Source of the DNA: Vibrio tarriae
Lineage (GTDB): Bacteria; Pseudomonadota; Gammaproteobacteria; Enterobacterales; Vibrionaceae
Direction of reading: 5' to 3'
Assembly: GCF_002216685.1 (NCBI RefSeq)
Contig: NZ_CP022353.1
Coordinates: 1,736,001 to 1,800,000 of the forward strand
DNA: 64,000 nucleotides
Part shown: positions 29,029 to 38,195 of the stretch, in pieces
Position numbering within the stretch: the stretch's first letter is position 1
How the letters are laid out: every line of letters begins with the position of its first letter
Notes under the pieces: generated by a model
Told to the model about the DNA's origin: nothing
Seen by the model: the letters and a program-made list of their open reading frames with translations, nothing else
Databases searched by the model: none
Position numbers and translations under genes: made by a program

Positions 29029-29844
29029 ATGTTTGTGACAATTTCTCTGGTTCTGTCTTTAGCAATTCTTGGTTTGATCTATACGCTCTCTCAGCGGAAA
29101 CATTCAACACAACAGCGTAAATTTGAACTGCTGATCTGTTTGCGCGAAGCATTGGCGCTGTGCCGCCAGCACCGTAGTCTCACTCATCAAACACTCAGCC
29201 AACAAGAGACGCATCCGCAAACTGAGCACGATCTTTCCAAGCTGCAAAAGCGTTTGTTAGAAAAGTCGGAGCAACTGATCCAGATCGCCCACTTTGACAA
29301 CAAACCCTCCTATCGAATTTTGCAAAACTCGTTGAAAACGGTGTTAAACGAATGGGAGCAAGCCAATGTGGGGAAAAACCAACGCCTGCATGGCAAATTG
29401 ATCCGCCACTGCATGTATTTGATGGATGATGTGGTGCTCGCTTGGCTTGCGGAATCAGGACGAGAAGAATTGAGTGATGAGTACCACATGAACTGGCAAC
29501 AAATTTTTGATGCGATGGAAACACTCACCCAATTGCGCTTGTGCATTGATGACTCTCGAAATGAAAACAATAACTTACGTATTCGCCACTATTGTGAGCT
29601 GATGCAACGTAAGCTCAATCAGTTAGCGCTGATCAGTCCTTTAACGCTGGGCTCACCGGTCTGCTCATCCGCGATGCGCCAATTGAACGAAATCACCGAC
29701 AGCAGTGGCTTAATGCCAGAGAACCAAGAACTCTATCAGTTAAGCACTGAACTTTCGGCCACCATTGCGCAGGTATACGACCATATGCTCAATGATTTGG
29801 TGGAAAGCCTCTATCACCCGTTACCACAGCTTGTTGTGGCTTAA
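29029..29844 (+). CDS. Unknown membrane-anchored alpha-helical protein
   Basis: A 271-residue protein I do not recognise. It has one N-terminal membrane helix (about residues 2-20, TISLVLSLAILGLIYTL) followed by a soluble, mostly helical domain rich in leucine, glutamine and histidine, with no known catalytic motif. CGGAGG lies five to six bases before the ATG at 29029, which decides the start over the GTG at 29023. A sigma-54-like promoter lies upstream. It converges with udp across a shared terminator. Confidence 0.8.
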   Translation: MFVTISLVLSLAILGLIYTLSQRKHSTQQRKFELLICLREALALCRQHRSLTHQTLSQQETHPQTEHDLSKLQKRLLEKSEQLIQIAHFDNKPSYRILQNSLKTVLNEWEQANVGKNQRLHGKLIRHCMYLMDDVVLAWLAESGREELSDEYHMNWQQIFDAMETLTQLRLCIDDSRNENNNLRIRHYCELMQRKLNQLALISPLTLGSPVCSSAMRQLNEITDSSGLMPENQELYQLSTELSATIAQVYDHMLNDLVESLYHPLPQLVVA

Positions 29845-29870
29845 ATAGGCAGGTAAAGGATATTGGAAAT

Positions 29871-29900
29871 AGAAAGCGCCACATCAAGTGGCGCTTTTTA
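29871..29900. terminator. Bidirectional terminator shared with udp
   Basis: AAAGCGCCAC / GTGGCGCTTT stem with a five-base loop. T runs follow on both strands. Confidence 0.88.
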
Positions 29901-29923
29901 ATTCAGTGAAGAAAATCTGCCTC

Positions 29924-30685
29924 TTATTTCAGCATCTTACGTGCAGCTTCCACCACAACTTTGATAGAACGCGCTTCGGTTTCTTTCAACGTCGCGTGAT
30001 CTGGGATCTCTTTTTGAGTACGGTTGATGATCACACCCGCCACACAGCCCGCTTTCAAACCAGAGCTCGCGCACATGGTCAGCAGAGTTGCCGATTCCAT
30101 TTCAAAGTTGAGCACGCCCATTTCTTGCCACTCTTTCATCGAGCCTTGGAAACGACGCACTACGCGACCAGTGAAAGTGTCGTAACGCTCTTGGCCTGGG
30201 TAGAAGGTATCTGAGGACGCTGTCACACCCATATGGACTGTTGCACCGCTTTCTTGTGCTGCCGCTTTCATTGCGGTCGCCACATCAAAATCCGGTACCG
30301 CTGGGAATTCCATCGGCGCGAAGTGCAGGCTTGCACCATCCAAACGCACAGAACCGGTTGTCACAATCATGTCACCCACATTCACATGAGGCTGGATCGC
30401 ACCAGTCGTACCAACGCGCAAGAAAGTACGCACGCCCAATTGCGCCAACTCTTCAACCGCAATCGATGTTGAAGGACCACCAATACCCGTTGAGCAAACG
30501 ACGACAGACTGACCATCCAGCTCTGCCCGGTATACGGTATATTCACGATGGCTAGCAAGGAAAACAGGGTTATCCATCAACTCAGCGATTTTCTGCACAC
30601 GAGCAGGATCGCCTGGAATAATAGCTAATGTTGCGCCGTTTAAATCAGCTTCAGTCACACCAAGGTGGAATACGGTTTTGGTCAT
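29924..30685 (-). CDS. udp: Uridine phosphorylase
   Basis: Udp cleaves uridine with phosphate to uracil and ribose-1-phosphate. It has 253 residues, the same as E. coli. [23 protein letters not shown], split about residue 15, opens the fold. [14 protein letters not shown] binds phosphate, and [12 protein letters not shown] is the nucleoside site. The start is the ATG for MTKTVF, with GGAGTC ahead. CRP and CytR-like elements lie upstream, matching the E. coli catabolite and nucleoside control. Confidence 0.96.
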   Translation of the reverse strand: MTKTVFHLGVTEADLNGATLAIIPGDPARVQKIAELMDNPVFLASHREYTVYRAELDGQSVVVCSTGIGGPSTSIAVEELAQLGVRTFLRVGTTGAIQPHVNVGDMIVTTGSVRLDGASLHFAPMEFPAVPDFDVATAMKAAAQESGATVHMGVTASSDTFYPGQERYDTFTGRVVRRFQGSMKEWQEMGVLNFEMESATLLTMCASSGLKAGCVAGVIINRTQKEIPDHATLKETEARSIKVVVEAARKMLK

Positions 30686-30767
30686 AAGAGACTCCTTCAA
30701 TTGCGTCTATTCAGCGCATCTATAATTTAGGGGACAGCGTCACTCTACCCGATAGCCCGTTCAATTT

Positions 30768-30785
30768 AAGTGATAAGAATCACAC
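30768..30785 (-). promoter_or_regulatory. CRP-type site upstream of udp
   Basis: AAGTGA-N6-TCACAC is close to TGTGA-N6-TCACA. Farther upstream (30820-30870) are a half-site (GCATCACA) and three TTGCA/TGCAA elements of the kind CytR uses. The arrangement resembles the paired CRP sites around CytR at the E. coli udp promoter. Confidence 0.6.
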
Positions 30786-30916
30786 CAATAACAGCAATGA
30801 ATATCATATTTTCATAATTAATCGATTTGCATCACAAACCAATGTATTTGCAATGCAAACCAACTCCTATTACAAAATAGTAACTCTAGCCGTTAAGACT
30901 TGAAACAAGTGAGGAG

Positions 30917-30942
30917 AAACTAGGAGGTGCGCCTCCTAGTTA
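30917..30942 (-). terminator. Hairpin after zntA
   Basis: ACTAGGAGG / CCTCCTAGT with a four-base loop lies just beyond the zntA stop, followed on the minus strand by a short pyrimidine run (TTTCTCCTC). Confidence 0.6.
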
Positions 30943-30950
30943 AAACAGCA

Positions 30951-33257
30951 TTATGCCAAAGTAGACGAGCGAAATTTAAGCAGACGCAGTGCATTGAGCG
31001 TGACCAGTGCGGTTGCACCACTGTCGGCCAGCACCGCCATCCATAATCCGGTGACCCCAAGTAAACTGGTGACTAAAAACACCGCTTTAAGCCCTAAGGC
31101 TAAGACCACGTTTTGGCGAATGATGGCTAACGTAGCACGAGATAACTCAATCATCCCCGCCAACTCAATCAAGCGATTATGAGTCAGCGCTGCATCGGCG
31201 GTTTCTAGCGCGACGTCGGTGCCGCCACCCATTGCGATACCAATACTCGCCTCTTTCATGGCTGGGGCATCGTTAATGCCATCGCCCACCATGGCAACAC
31301 GTTGATGTTCCGCCAGCTGCTGGATGTAGCCGACTTTATCTTGCGGCAATAAACCTGCCCGAAAATCCATATTCAGTTGCTGGCTCATTGCGGCCGCGCT
31401 GCGTTCGTTGTCTCCCGTCAGCATCAGGGCGTTAATCCCGAGTTGATGTAAGGCGGCTACCGCTTGACGTGCATCACTGCGCAGCGTGTCTTGCCAAGCA
31501 ATCACGCCAACCGCCGCTTCACTTGTCAGCATCACGACTACGGTTTTACTTTCAGCTTCAAGCATTTCGACATGCTGTTTCACCACATCGGGCAATTTGA
31601 TTTCGACCCGATTTGGCGCAAGCAGACGATACTGGACACCATCAATCTGACCGCTAATGCCTCGCCCAACCAAGGCGGTACGCTCTTGCGCTTGCGGGAT
31701 GGTCAATTGCTCCGCCTGCGCTTTTGCCACCAGCGAGGTCGCTAAGGGATGATGTGAGCCCATCTCAATCGCAGCAGCCCGAGCTAATAAGGTCGCGCTA
31801 TCCCAGCCTTGCAGTGGGATAAGGTCTGTGACTTGCGGTTTACCTTCGGTCAAAGTGCCTGTCTTATCAAAAGCAATGGTCTCGATTTTTCCCAATTGCT
31901 CTAATGCCGCACCACCTTTAATTAAAGCTCCACGACGCGCCGCCGCCGCTAAACCCGAAGTGATCGCCGCAGGTGTGGATATCACTAGCGCACAAGGACA
32001 AGCGACGAGCAGCAAAGCAAGGCCACGGTAAATCCAAGTCTGCCAATCGGCACCAAACACTAATGGCGGAACCACAATCACGGCGAGCGCGACCAGCATC
32101 ATCAACGGGGTATACCAACGACTGAATTTATCTAAAAAACGCTCCAGTGGTGCTTTGCGCGATTCCGCCTCTTCAATCATATGCAAAATGCGGTCGATGG
32201 CGTTTTCACCTTGTTTCGAGGTGATTTCAATCTGCACCACCTTATCCACGATCACACAACCTGCGGAAACCCGCTCCCCTGCTGTTAATTCGACAGGTAA
32301 GGATTCGCCCGTTAACGCACTGTTATCCAGACTGGCGGCGGCAAGTAAGCGCCCATCCGCTGGTAAACGACCTCCAGGAGCCACTTCAATGACATCACCC
32401 GGTTGCAATTGTGCGGCAGGAACGGTGACACGCTCCCCATGTTGTATACGAATCGTCGTTTCTGGCACCAGCGCCATCAAGGCTTGTACGCCCGTGCGTG
32501 CCCGAGAAGCGGCATAAGCCTCCAAGCGCTCACCAATCAAAAACAGCAGTAATACCATGGCGGCTTCTAAGGTTTCCCCCAAATAAAGCGCGCCAATTGC
32601 GGCAACCGACATCAAGGTTTCAATCGAGAAAGGAGAACCCGATTTGGCGAGACGCCAAGCTTGTTGAAGGATGGGGAATAACCCCAATAGACAAGTCAGC
32701 GTATAAATCCAGCGACTAATCTCACTGGAGTTGACTAAGGCACCTACTGCCATCAGCGCAGCGATACCGATAATTCGTGCGTTTTCACTCTGCCAGAAGG
32801 GCGGCTTGGATTGGGATGGTGTTGCCGCTGAACTGGCGGCTGGGTTTAGGCTAAAACCGCTGTCGCGTACCGCTTGTTCGATAAGCGGCGCGGTTGAGGG
32901 TTGATTAAAGCCAACCACCAGTTTCTGAGTGGCGAACATTACCTGCACTTGAGTGACATCACCCAACTGCTTAACGGCTTTTTCAATTTTTTGTGCGCAA
33001 GAAGGACAATCCATTCCTGCGATATACCAACTCTGCTGATAGTGTGATGAACGTGGTTCGTGACGTCGCTCGGGGTCTTCTTCCAACGTCGTACCGCCAC
33101 CACCATCACTGGTACAGCAACTATCGCCGTCACAAGAAGCGCTTACGCCTGCCGCACGAATGGCGACAATTTTAGGGCTTCCATCACAGCTCGTTTGGTG
33201 GCTGTGCATAGGTTGAGTTAACGATTTTGAACGACAAGCATGGTGTTTAGTACACAT
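30951..33257 (-). CDS. zntA: Zn(II)/Cd(II)/Pb(II)-exporting P1B-type ATPase ZntA
   Basis: A 768-residue metal-exporting ATPase of the inner membrane. An unusual Cys/His-rich N-terminal stretch of about 75 residues (including CTKHHAC, HSHQTSC and SCDGDSCC) precedes the usual metal-binding domain with GMDCPSC. The membrane CPC motif is in ACPCALVIS, the phosphorylated Asp in DKTGTLT, and the hinge is GDGINDAP. AGGAG lies ahead of the ATG. Upstream is a MerR-type operator between -35 and -10 elements 20 bases apart, so zinc or cadmium induction is likely. Confidence 0.93.
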   Translation of the reverse strand: MCTKHHACRSKSLTQPMHSHQTSCDGSPKIVAIRAAGVSASCDGDSCCTSDGGGGTTLEEDPERRHEPRSSHYQQSWYIAGMDCPSCAQKIEKAVKQLGDVTQVQVMFATQKLVVGFNQPSTAPLIEQAVRDSGFSLNPAASSAATPSQSKPPFWQSENARIIGIAALMAVGALVNSSEISRWIYTLTCLLGLFPILQQAWRLAKSGSPFSIETLMSVAAIGALYLGETLEAAMVLLLFLIGERLEAYAASRARTGVQALMALVPETTIRIQHGERVTVPAAQLQPGDVIEVAPGGRLPADGRLLAAASLDNSALTGESLPVELTAGERVSAGCVIVDKVVQIEITSKQGENAIDRILHMIEEAESRKAPLERFLDKFSRWYTPLMMLVALAVIVVPPLVFGADWQTWIYRGLALLLVACPCALVISTPAAITSGLAAAARRGALIKGGAALEQLGKIETIAFDKTGTLTEGKPQVTDLIPLQGWDSATLLARAAAIEMGSHHPLATSLVAKAQAEQLTIPQAQERTALVGRGISGQIDGVQYRLLAPNRVEIKLPDVVKQHVEMLEAESKTVVVMLTSEAAVGVIAWQDTLRSDARQAVAALHQLGINALMLTGDNERSAAAMSQQLNMDFRAGLLPQDKVGYIQQLAEHQRVAMVGDGINDAPAMKEASIGIAMGGGTDVALETADAALTHNRLIELAGMIELSRATLAIIRQNVVLALGLKAVFLVTSLLGVTGLWMAVLADSGATALVTLNALRLLKFRSSTLA

Positions 33258-33287
33258 ATTTCCATCTCCTTTTTGTGTGCTGTGATC

Positions 33288-33319
33288 AGCTTACACCTTG
33301 GAGTCAACTTCAAGGTCAA
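33288..33319 (-). promoter_or_regulatory. MerR/ZntR-type promoter-operator of zntA
   Basis: On the minus strand TTGACC (33319-33314) and TAAGCT (33293-33288) are 20 bases apart, too far for unaided sigma-70. The spacer carries the inverted repeat ACCTTG...CAAGGT (33295-33316). That is the layout used by MerR-family activators such as ZntR. Confidence 0.8.
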
Positions 33320-33369
33320 GCAGATTCAAGCACAAAAGCATAAAAAGTTGGACATGCTCATCGGTCACA

Positions 33370-33729
33370 TTAAACCGGATGTTGAAAACAGCTGGTTAAG
33401 GTTTTGCTCAAGGCTCGTAGCACATCACGTCGCGTGATCACACCGACCAATTTGCCATCACTCACCACAGGATACATTTTCGGTTTTCCGACCTTCATCA
33501 TCGCCGCAAGCTCAATAATCGAAGTCTCTGGCGCAACCGATAGCACCTCTTTGTGCATACAATCACTCACCAAATGGGCATCTTGGCAGTGATAACTGGC
33601 ATGCACCAGCTTATCCAACAAATCCTGTTCGGATAAAAAACCAATCACATGCCGCTGCACTACAAGCACACGGTTGAAAAACTCGCGCAGCATCAGCTGG
33701 AACTTGAGCACCTGACTCATATGGATCAT
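33370..33729 (-). pseudogene. CBS-domain protein with its N-terminus missing
   Basis: The second CBS motif is complete (CMHKEVLSVAPETSIIELAA, then YPVVSDGKLVGVITRRDVL). Of the first CBS motif only the second half remains (NRVLVV...HVIGFLSEQDLL, from about 33675 down). The 18 codons before it run antisense to the GGDEF-type gene and look unrelated to CBS, and a stop lies directly upstream of the ATG at 33729. The gene seems to have lost its 5' end and promoter. A functional short protein cannot be excluded. Confidence 0.65.
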
Positions 33730-34236
33730 CTAACCCAAGTGTACAACCGTTACGCAATGGATTCGTTGCTGCCGCAAGCACTGGACATCGCCAGACTCGA
33801 TCGGGTCAGCAGCGCATTATTGATGATCGATATTGACTGTTTTAAAGAGTACAACGACGGATATGGCCATATTCAAGGCGATGAAGTTCTGCGCAAAATC
33901 GGCCAAACGCTGCGCGAATGGAGATCGAATCTCGATCTCTGCTTTCGCTACGGCGGGGATGAGTTTTTGATTTTTATGACGGGCGTCAACGCGAAGCAGA
34001 GTCAGCAGCGAGCCGAAAAACTGATGGCAATGATTGATGAGCTCAACATTCCACACCTGAGTTCTCGAGTGGCGGATCATGTGACGATTACCATAGGCAT
34101 TCGCCACTGTGATCAAATAGAGAAAGAAATGACCGCGGAAAAGCTTGTGTTAGTGGCCGACAAAGCGCTGTTTCATGCCAAACATGAGCAACGTGGCACC
34201 ATTCATATGTTTAGTAGTACCGCTTGGCATGAATAG
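33649..34236 (+). CDS. GGDEF-domain protein (diguanylate cyclase), apparently 5'-truncated
   Basis: A near-complete GGDEF domain: DHLTQVYNR, LLMIDIDCFKEYND, and the active-site RYGGDEFLIF. It would make cyclic di-GMP from two GTP. The inhibitory RxxD site is absent (SNLD stands in its place). Residues 1-8 of the frame are antisense to the CBS gene, and the recognisable coil (VEKLAQHQLELEHL) begins near 33675, with no sensor or membrane domain. The protein therefore looks truncated. Starts at 33649 or 33721 are possible. Confidence 0.75.
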   Translation: MPLHYKHTVEKLAQHQLELEHLTHMDHLTQVYNRYAMDSLLPQALDIARLDRVSSALLMIDIDCFKEYNDGYGHIQGDEVLRKIGQTLREWRSNLDLCFRYGGDEFLIFMTGVNAKQSQQRAEKLMAMIDELNIPHLSSRVADHVTITIGIRHCDQIEKEMTAEKLVLVADKALFHAKHEQRGTIHMFSSTAWHE

Positions 34237-34250
34237 CCTTATTACTCTTC

Positions 34251-34703
34251 TCATTCCCAGCGCTGCGCGGCTTGATGATCACTGTCTCGTGAATCAATCC
34301 AGCGACTCGCTTCGGTCGTCAGCTCTTTTTTCCAAAATGGCGCGCGGGTTTTCAAGTAATCCATGATGAACTCGCACGCTGCAAACGCAGCATTGCGGTG
34401 CGCACTGGTCACACCAACCAACACAATTTGATCGCCACTGAGCATATCGCCGATACGATGAATAACGCGAACGCGTTGTAGAGGCCAACGCTCCTGAGCC
34501 ATATCGCAAATCTCCAGCAAGGATTTTTCCGTCATGCCCGGATAGTGTTCAAGGTGCAAACCCACCACATTATCGCCCAAGTTCATATCTCGAACTTTGC
34601 CGACAAAAGTTACCACAGCGCCCGCTTGGGAGCCTTGCGCTAACGCTTCATATTCTTGAGCAACAGAGAAATCTTCCTTCTGCACCGATACGCGATGGTC
34701 CAT
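34251..34703 (-). CDS. moaE: Molybdopterin synthase large subunit MoaE
   Basis: MoaE pairs with MoaD to insert sulfur into precursor Z (cPMP) and form molybdopterin. The protein has 150 residues. VTFVGKVRDMN, LEHYPGMTEKSL, VIHRIG and SAHRNAAFAACEFIMDYLKTRAPFWKKE are family blocks, with the active-site lysines in the last (shown to mark the C-terminal lysine pair). It is the last gene of moaABCDE, one base from moaD. Confidence 0.96.
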   Translation of the reverse strand: MDHRVSVQKEDFSVAQEYEALAQGSQAGAVVTFVGKVRDMNLGDNVVGLHLEHYPGMTEKSLLEICDMAQERWPLQRVRVIHRIGDMLSGDQIVLVGVTSAHRNAAFAACEFIMDYLKTRAPFWKKELTTEASRWIDSRDSDHQAAQRWE

Positions 34704-34704
34704 A

Positions 34705-34950
34705 CTAGCCTCCGGTTACTGGTGGGAAAAAGGCCACTTCATCGCCATCTTGTAGCTCTGTATCGAATGGCACAATCGATTGATTAACGGCCGCCAATAG
34801 CTTACCCGGTTCAAGTGCCATATCCCACTTACCCGGCTGCTGCGCTAAATGTTGGCGCAAGGCTTCTACCGTCGCAAAAGCGTGGTCAACCACCAGACTA
34901 TCGCACTCCACCAACTCTCGAGTTTGGGCAAAAAACAGCACCTTAATCAT
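34705..34950 (-). CDS. moaD: Molybdopterin synthase small subunit MoaD
   Basis: An 81-residue ubiquitin-like sulfur carrier. The C-terminal Gly-Gly (PPVTGG), thiocarboxylated to deliver sulfur, is intact, and [11 protein letters not shown] is conserved. Its ATG overlaps the moaC stop (ATGA). Confidence 0.96.
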   Translation of the reverse strand: MIKVLFFAQTRELVECDSLVVDHAFATVEALRQHLAQQPGKWDMALEPGKLLAAVNQSIVPFDTELQDGDEVAFFPPVTGG

Positions 34951-35426
34951 GCATCCACCTTAAAGTGTCCTGACTTTCCGCCCAATTTTTCAAGCAATCG
35001 CACGTTCTCAATCACGATGTCTTTTTGAACCGCTTTGCACATGTCGTAAATGGTCAGTGCCGCCACCGATGCCGCCGTCAGCGCTTCCATTTCCACCCCG
35101 GTTTTACCACTGAGTTTACACAGCGATTCAATGCGCACACAGTTTTGTTCTGGCAAGGCTTCAAGATGTACTTCCACCTTGGAAAGCAGCAACGGGTGAC
35201 AGAGCGGAATAAGCTCCCACGTACGTTTCGCGGCTTGAATGCCCGCAATTCGCGCCGTGGCAAACACATCCCCTTTATGATGCTGACCAGAGAGGATGAG
35301 TTGCAGCGTTTCGGGTGCCATGCGCACATAGGCCTCGGCACGAGCTTCACGGACGGTATCGGCTTTATTCGACACATCCACCATATTGGCTTCACCCGAA
35401 GCATTAATGTGAGTGAGTTGGCTCAT
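34947..35426 (-). CDS. moaC: Cyclic pyranopterin monophosphate synthase MoaC
   Basis: MoaC converts the MoaA product to cPMP. The 159 residues include [27 protein letters not shown], and [20 protein letters not shown], with the catalytic Lys in the KAVQKD that follows. GGGGAGG stands before the ATG at 35426, favouring it over the TTG one codon earlier. Confidence 0.96.
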   Translation of the reverse strand: MSQLTHINASGEANMVDVSNKADTVREARAEAYVRMAPETLQLILSGQHHKGDVFATARIAGIQAAKRTWELIPLCHPLLLSKVEVHLEALPEQNCVRIESLCKLSGKTGVEMEALTAASVAALTIYDMCKAVQKDIVIENVRLLEKLGGKSGHFKVDA

Positions 35427-35436
35427 CAAACCTCCC

Positions 35437-35949
35437 CTATACCGTTAGGTGCGGCATAAAGTTACATGGGCGATGGGAAGCATCCAATTGCTGTTTAATG
35501 ATTTTTGTCCAACCGGTGCGGCATGCGCCAGTCGAGCCCGGCATGGCAAAAATCACCGTGTGGTTAGCAAACCCCGCAACCGCGCGCGATTGAATGGTCG
35601 AGGTGCCAATCTCTTCAAAAGAGACCATGCGAAACAGCTCGCCAAAACCTTCCACTTCTTTATCAAACAGAGGCTTAAGTGCTTCAGGTGTGCTGTCACG
35701 TGAAGTAAACCCAGTGCCACCGGTGATCAGAATCGCTTGGATGGTTTCATCCGCAATCCACTGTGAAACCACTGCACGGATTTTGTACATATCGTCAATC
35801 ACGATCTGTTTATCTGCCAGTGTATGGCCTGCTTCTTGAAGCTGCTCTGCCAAGTAACGGCCTGAGGTATCGTTTTCTTCCGTACGCGTATCTGACACGG
35901 TTAAAACGGCGATGTTTGCTGCTTGAAATTTGCTTTCTGCGTGACCCAT
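35437..35949 (-). CDS. moaB: Molybdopterin adenylyltransferase-like protein MoaB
   Basis: A 170-residue MogA/MoaB-fold protein. [17 protein letters not shown] opens the domain, and [15 protein letters not shown] and [16 protein letters not shown] bind the pterin. In E. coli the exact role of MoaB is unclear and MogA does the adenylylation. No MogA is in this window. It is second in the moa operon. Confidence 0.94.
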   Translation of the reverse strand: MGHAESKFQAANIAVLTVSDTRTEENDTSGRYLAEQLQEAGHTLADKQIVIDDMYKIRAVVSQWIADETIQAILITGGTGFTSRDSTPEALKPLFDKEVEGFGELFRMVSFEEIGTSTIQSRAVAGFANHTVIFAMPGSTGACRTGWTKIIKQQLDASHRPCNFMPHLTV

Positions 35950-36008
35950 TTGTTCACCTTTTCAAAATGGTTAAACCTCAATGGTGAGGTCAGATTATCG
36001 GTAGAAAC

Positions 36009-36998
36009 TCAGCCGCCAATCGAGGCTAAATGCGGCGTCACACCCGAATTTCCATCATGCAGGAAGTGGGTTTCCGCCTTGTTGTGCAACTGAGTTTGAA
36101 TTCGTTCAATCAATGCGTTTTCTTGGTGATCGTCTTGCAAAAGATCGCGTAGCTCGATGCCTTGTTCGCCAAATAAGCACAGATGCAGTTTGCCAAGTGC
36201 CGACACCCGCAGGCGGTTACAACTGCGACAAAAATCTTTCTCATAAGGCATGATAAGGCCAATCTCGCCTTGGAAATCCGGGTGGATAAACACCTGAGCA
36301 GGGCCATCGTTATCGGCTCTGGCTTTGAGTAACCAGCCGTTACCGAGGAGATAGTCGCGGATCGAAGTGCCAGAAACATGATGGCGAGCAAACAGCGCGT
36401 CCATTTCTCCGGTTTGCATCAACTCAATAAAACGCAGTTGGATGGGGCGAGTTTTAATCCACGCCATAAATTTGGGCAGTTCAAGGTGGTTAAGATGTTT
36501 CATCAGTACCACGTTGACTTTGACTTGCTCGAATCCCACTTCAAAGGCGTGCTCAATGCCGGACATCACTTGCTGGAAGCGGTTTTCACCGGTGATTTGC
36601 GCAAACATACGCGGATCTAAGCTATCTACGCTGACATTCAGTTGAGTCAACCCCGCTTCGCGCCACTCACCAATATGTTTGGCTAAACGGTAGCCATTGG
36701 TGGTCGTCGCAACTTTTTGAATGCCGGGAGTTTGCGCTATGGTATGAATGATTTCGCCAAAATCTTTGCGCAGAGAAGGTTCACCGCCGGTAATTCTGAC
36801 CTTGGAAGTGCCACAATGGGCAAACGCACTCACCACTCGGCGAATCTCATTCACCGTCAGAAAAGAGGCAGGGCGATCCGCTGATAGCTTGTAACCATCA
36901 GGTAAGCAATACGTACATTTGAAATTACAAACGTCGGTTATGGATAGACGTAAATAGTAAAATTTACGCTGAAATCTGTCTTCGAATTGTTGCGCCAC
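36009..36998 (-). CDS. moaA: GTP 3',8-cyclase MoaA (radical SAM)
   Basis: MoaA starts molybdenum cofactor synthesis by rearranging GTP. The radical-SAM cluster motif is [11 protein letters not shown]-binding [12 protein letters not shown] follows, and the C-terminal second cluster has [18 protein letters not shown]. The C-terminus ends in GG (IGG), which is functionally required in the family. I choose the GTG at 36998 ([19 protein letters not shown] in the frame) because AAAGG lies six bases ahead; the TTG upstream overlaps that ribosome site. It is first in moaABCDE. Confidence 0.95.
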   Translation of the reverse strand: MAQQFEDRFQRKFYYLRLSITDVCNFKCTYCLPDGYKLSADRPASFLTVNEIRRVVSAFAHCGTSKVRITGGEPSLRKDFGEIIHTIAQTPGIQKVATTTNGYRLAKHIGEWREAGLTQLNVSVDSLDPRMFAQITGENRFQQVMSGIEHAFEVGFEQVKVNVVLMKHLNHLELPKFMAWIKTRPIQLRFIELMQTGEMDALFARHHVSGTSIRDYLLGNGWLLKARADNDGPAQVFIHPDFQGEIGLIMPYEKDFCRSCNRLRVSALGKLHLCLFGEQGIELRDLLQDDHQENALIERIQTQLHNKAETHFLHDGNSGVTPHLASIGG

Positions 36999-37003
36999 AG
37001 AAC

Positions 37004-37120
37004 ACCTTTCCAAATACGGGAGGCAAAATCATTTCCAATTCTGCCCTTGTGACAAGCGGTCACTGGCTTACAACGCATATTTAAAGGTTTAAACTTAGCG
37101 CGGTAAGCTCGGAGTTAAGG
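37004..37120 (-). promoter_or_regulatory. Moco riboswitch in the moaA leader
   Basis: Read on the minus strand, the leader carries CTCCGAGC, then AAGCCAGTGAC paired by a GTGAC/GTCAC hairpin (37049-37063), AGGGCAG, and GCCTCCCGT followed by GGAAAGGTG, the moaA ribosome site. These blocks and their order match the molybdenum-cofactor RNA motif I know from the E. coli moaA leader. Because the last block overlaps the ribosome site, control of translation is likely. Confidence 0.85.
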
Positions 37121-37304
37121 CCAAGCACTATGATGTTGCCATCTCTTTAGCTCAGGCTGCTGGTAAAATACTTAATAATTGTACGTGATTCTAGCCTTAA
37201 CCAGAAAAAAATGGTTACCTTGCAGAAATTAGCCCTAAATGGGTACTCATTATGAACCAAGTTAGCTAAATTGCTGCGAGTTATGAAAAAATAAGAAAAA
37301 ACTT

Positions 37305-38195
37305 ATGTCTCTATACGAAAACAAAAAAGTGGTTGCGATTGGCGGCGGCCACGGTCTTGGGCGAATGCTGGCAGCGCTCAAAGTGTTTGGTTCCAATGCC
37401 ACAGGCATAGTCACCACCACAGACAACGGCGGCTCGACAGGGCGCATTCGCCACTGCCAAGGTGGGATTGCTTGGGGAGATACCCGCAACTGCATCAACC
37501 AGTTGATCACCGAGCCGTCGATCAGTTCAATGATGTTTGAATACCGTTTTAAAGGCGCGGGGGAGCTCAACGGCCATAACCTAGGAAATTTGATGCTCAC
37601 CGCGTTAGATAACCTTTCGGTGCGCCCATTGGATGCGATCAATCTTATTCGCAACATGCTCAAAGTCGATGTCAATATCCTACCGATGTCTGAACATCCA
37701 TCCGATCTGGCAGCCCTCGCTATGGATGGCAAATGGGTCACCGGTGAAACCAGCGTCGATGAGATGACTCAAGATTTGCGAAGACTTGACCTTGCGCCTG
37801 AAGTCCCGGCCACCAAAGAAGCGGTAACCGCCATTCAAGACGCAGACTGCGTGATTCTGGGCCCCGGAAGCTTTTTAACCAGCGTCATGCCTCCTCTTCT
37901 GCTGCCAGAATTGGGCAAGGCGATTGCTCGTAATCAAACTGCGAAAGTCATTTTTGTCGAGAACCTATCGCCAGAATATGGACCTGCAGGACGAATGAGC
38001 TTAGAGCAAAAATTGGAATGGTGTGAACGCGCCTGCCAAGGGCGCAAAATTGATGTGGTATTGGGCCATCACCCTCATCCAGAGTTAGAACAGCGTTGGA
38101 ATTTTGTTACCCGAGATTTGGCTTCCGCCAACCGCGACTGGCGTCATGATCGGCAGAAGCTGAGACAAGCTATCGAAGAGCAGTTAATGAACTAA
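37305..38195 (+). CDS. ybhK: YvcK/CofD-like family protein (YbhK)
   Basis: A 296-residue protein of the YvcK/CofD family. GGGHGLGRML is the N-terminal nucleotide loop, TTTDNGGSTGRIR follows, and GHNLGNLML and ILGPGSFLTS are diagnostic. B. subtilis YvcK is linked to growth on gluconeogenic carbon and to cell shape and binds UDP-sugars; the role here is unproven. E. coli ybhK is also next to moaA. Its last 12 bases overlap the end of the convergent luxU gene. Confidence 0.92.
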   Translation: MSLYENKKVVAIGGGHGLGRMLAALKVFGSNATGIVTTTDNGGSTGRIRHCQGGIAWGDTRNCINQLITEPSISSMMFEYRFKGAGELNGHNLGNLMLTALDNLSVRPLDAINLIRNMLKVDVNILPMSEHPSDLAALAMDGKWVTGETSVDEMTQDLRRLDLAPEVPATKEAVTAIQDADCVILGPGSFLTSVMPPLLLPELGKAIARNQTAKVIFVENLSPEYGPAGRMSLEQKLEWCERACQGRKIDVVLGHHPHPELEQRWNFVTRDLASANRDWRHDRQKLRQAIEEQLMN

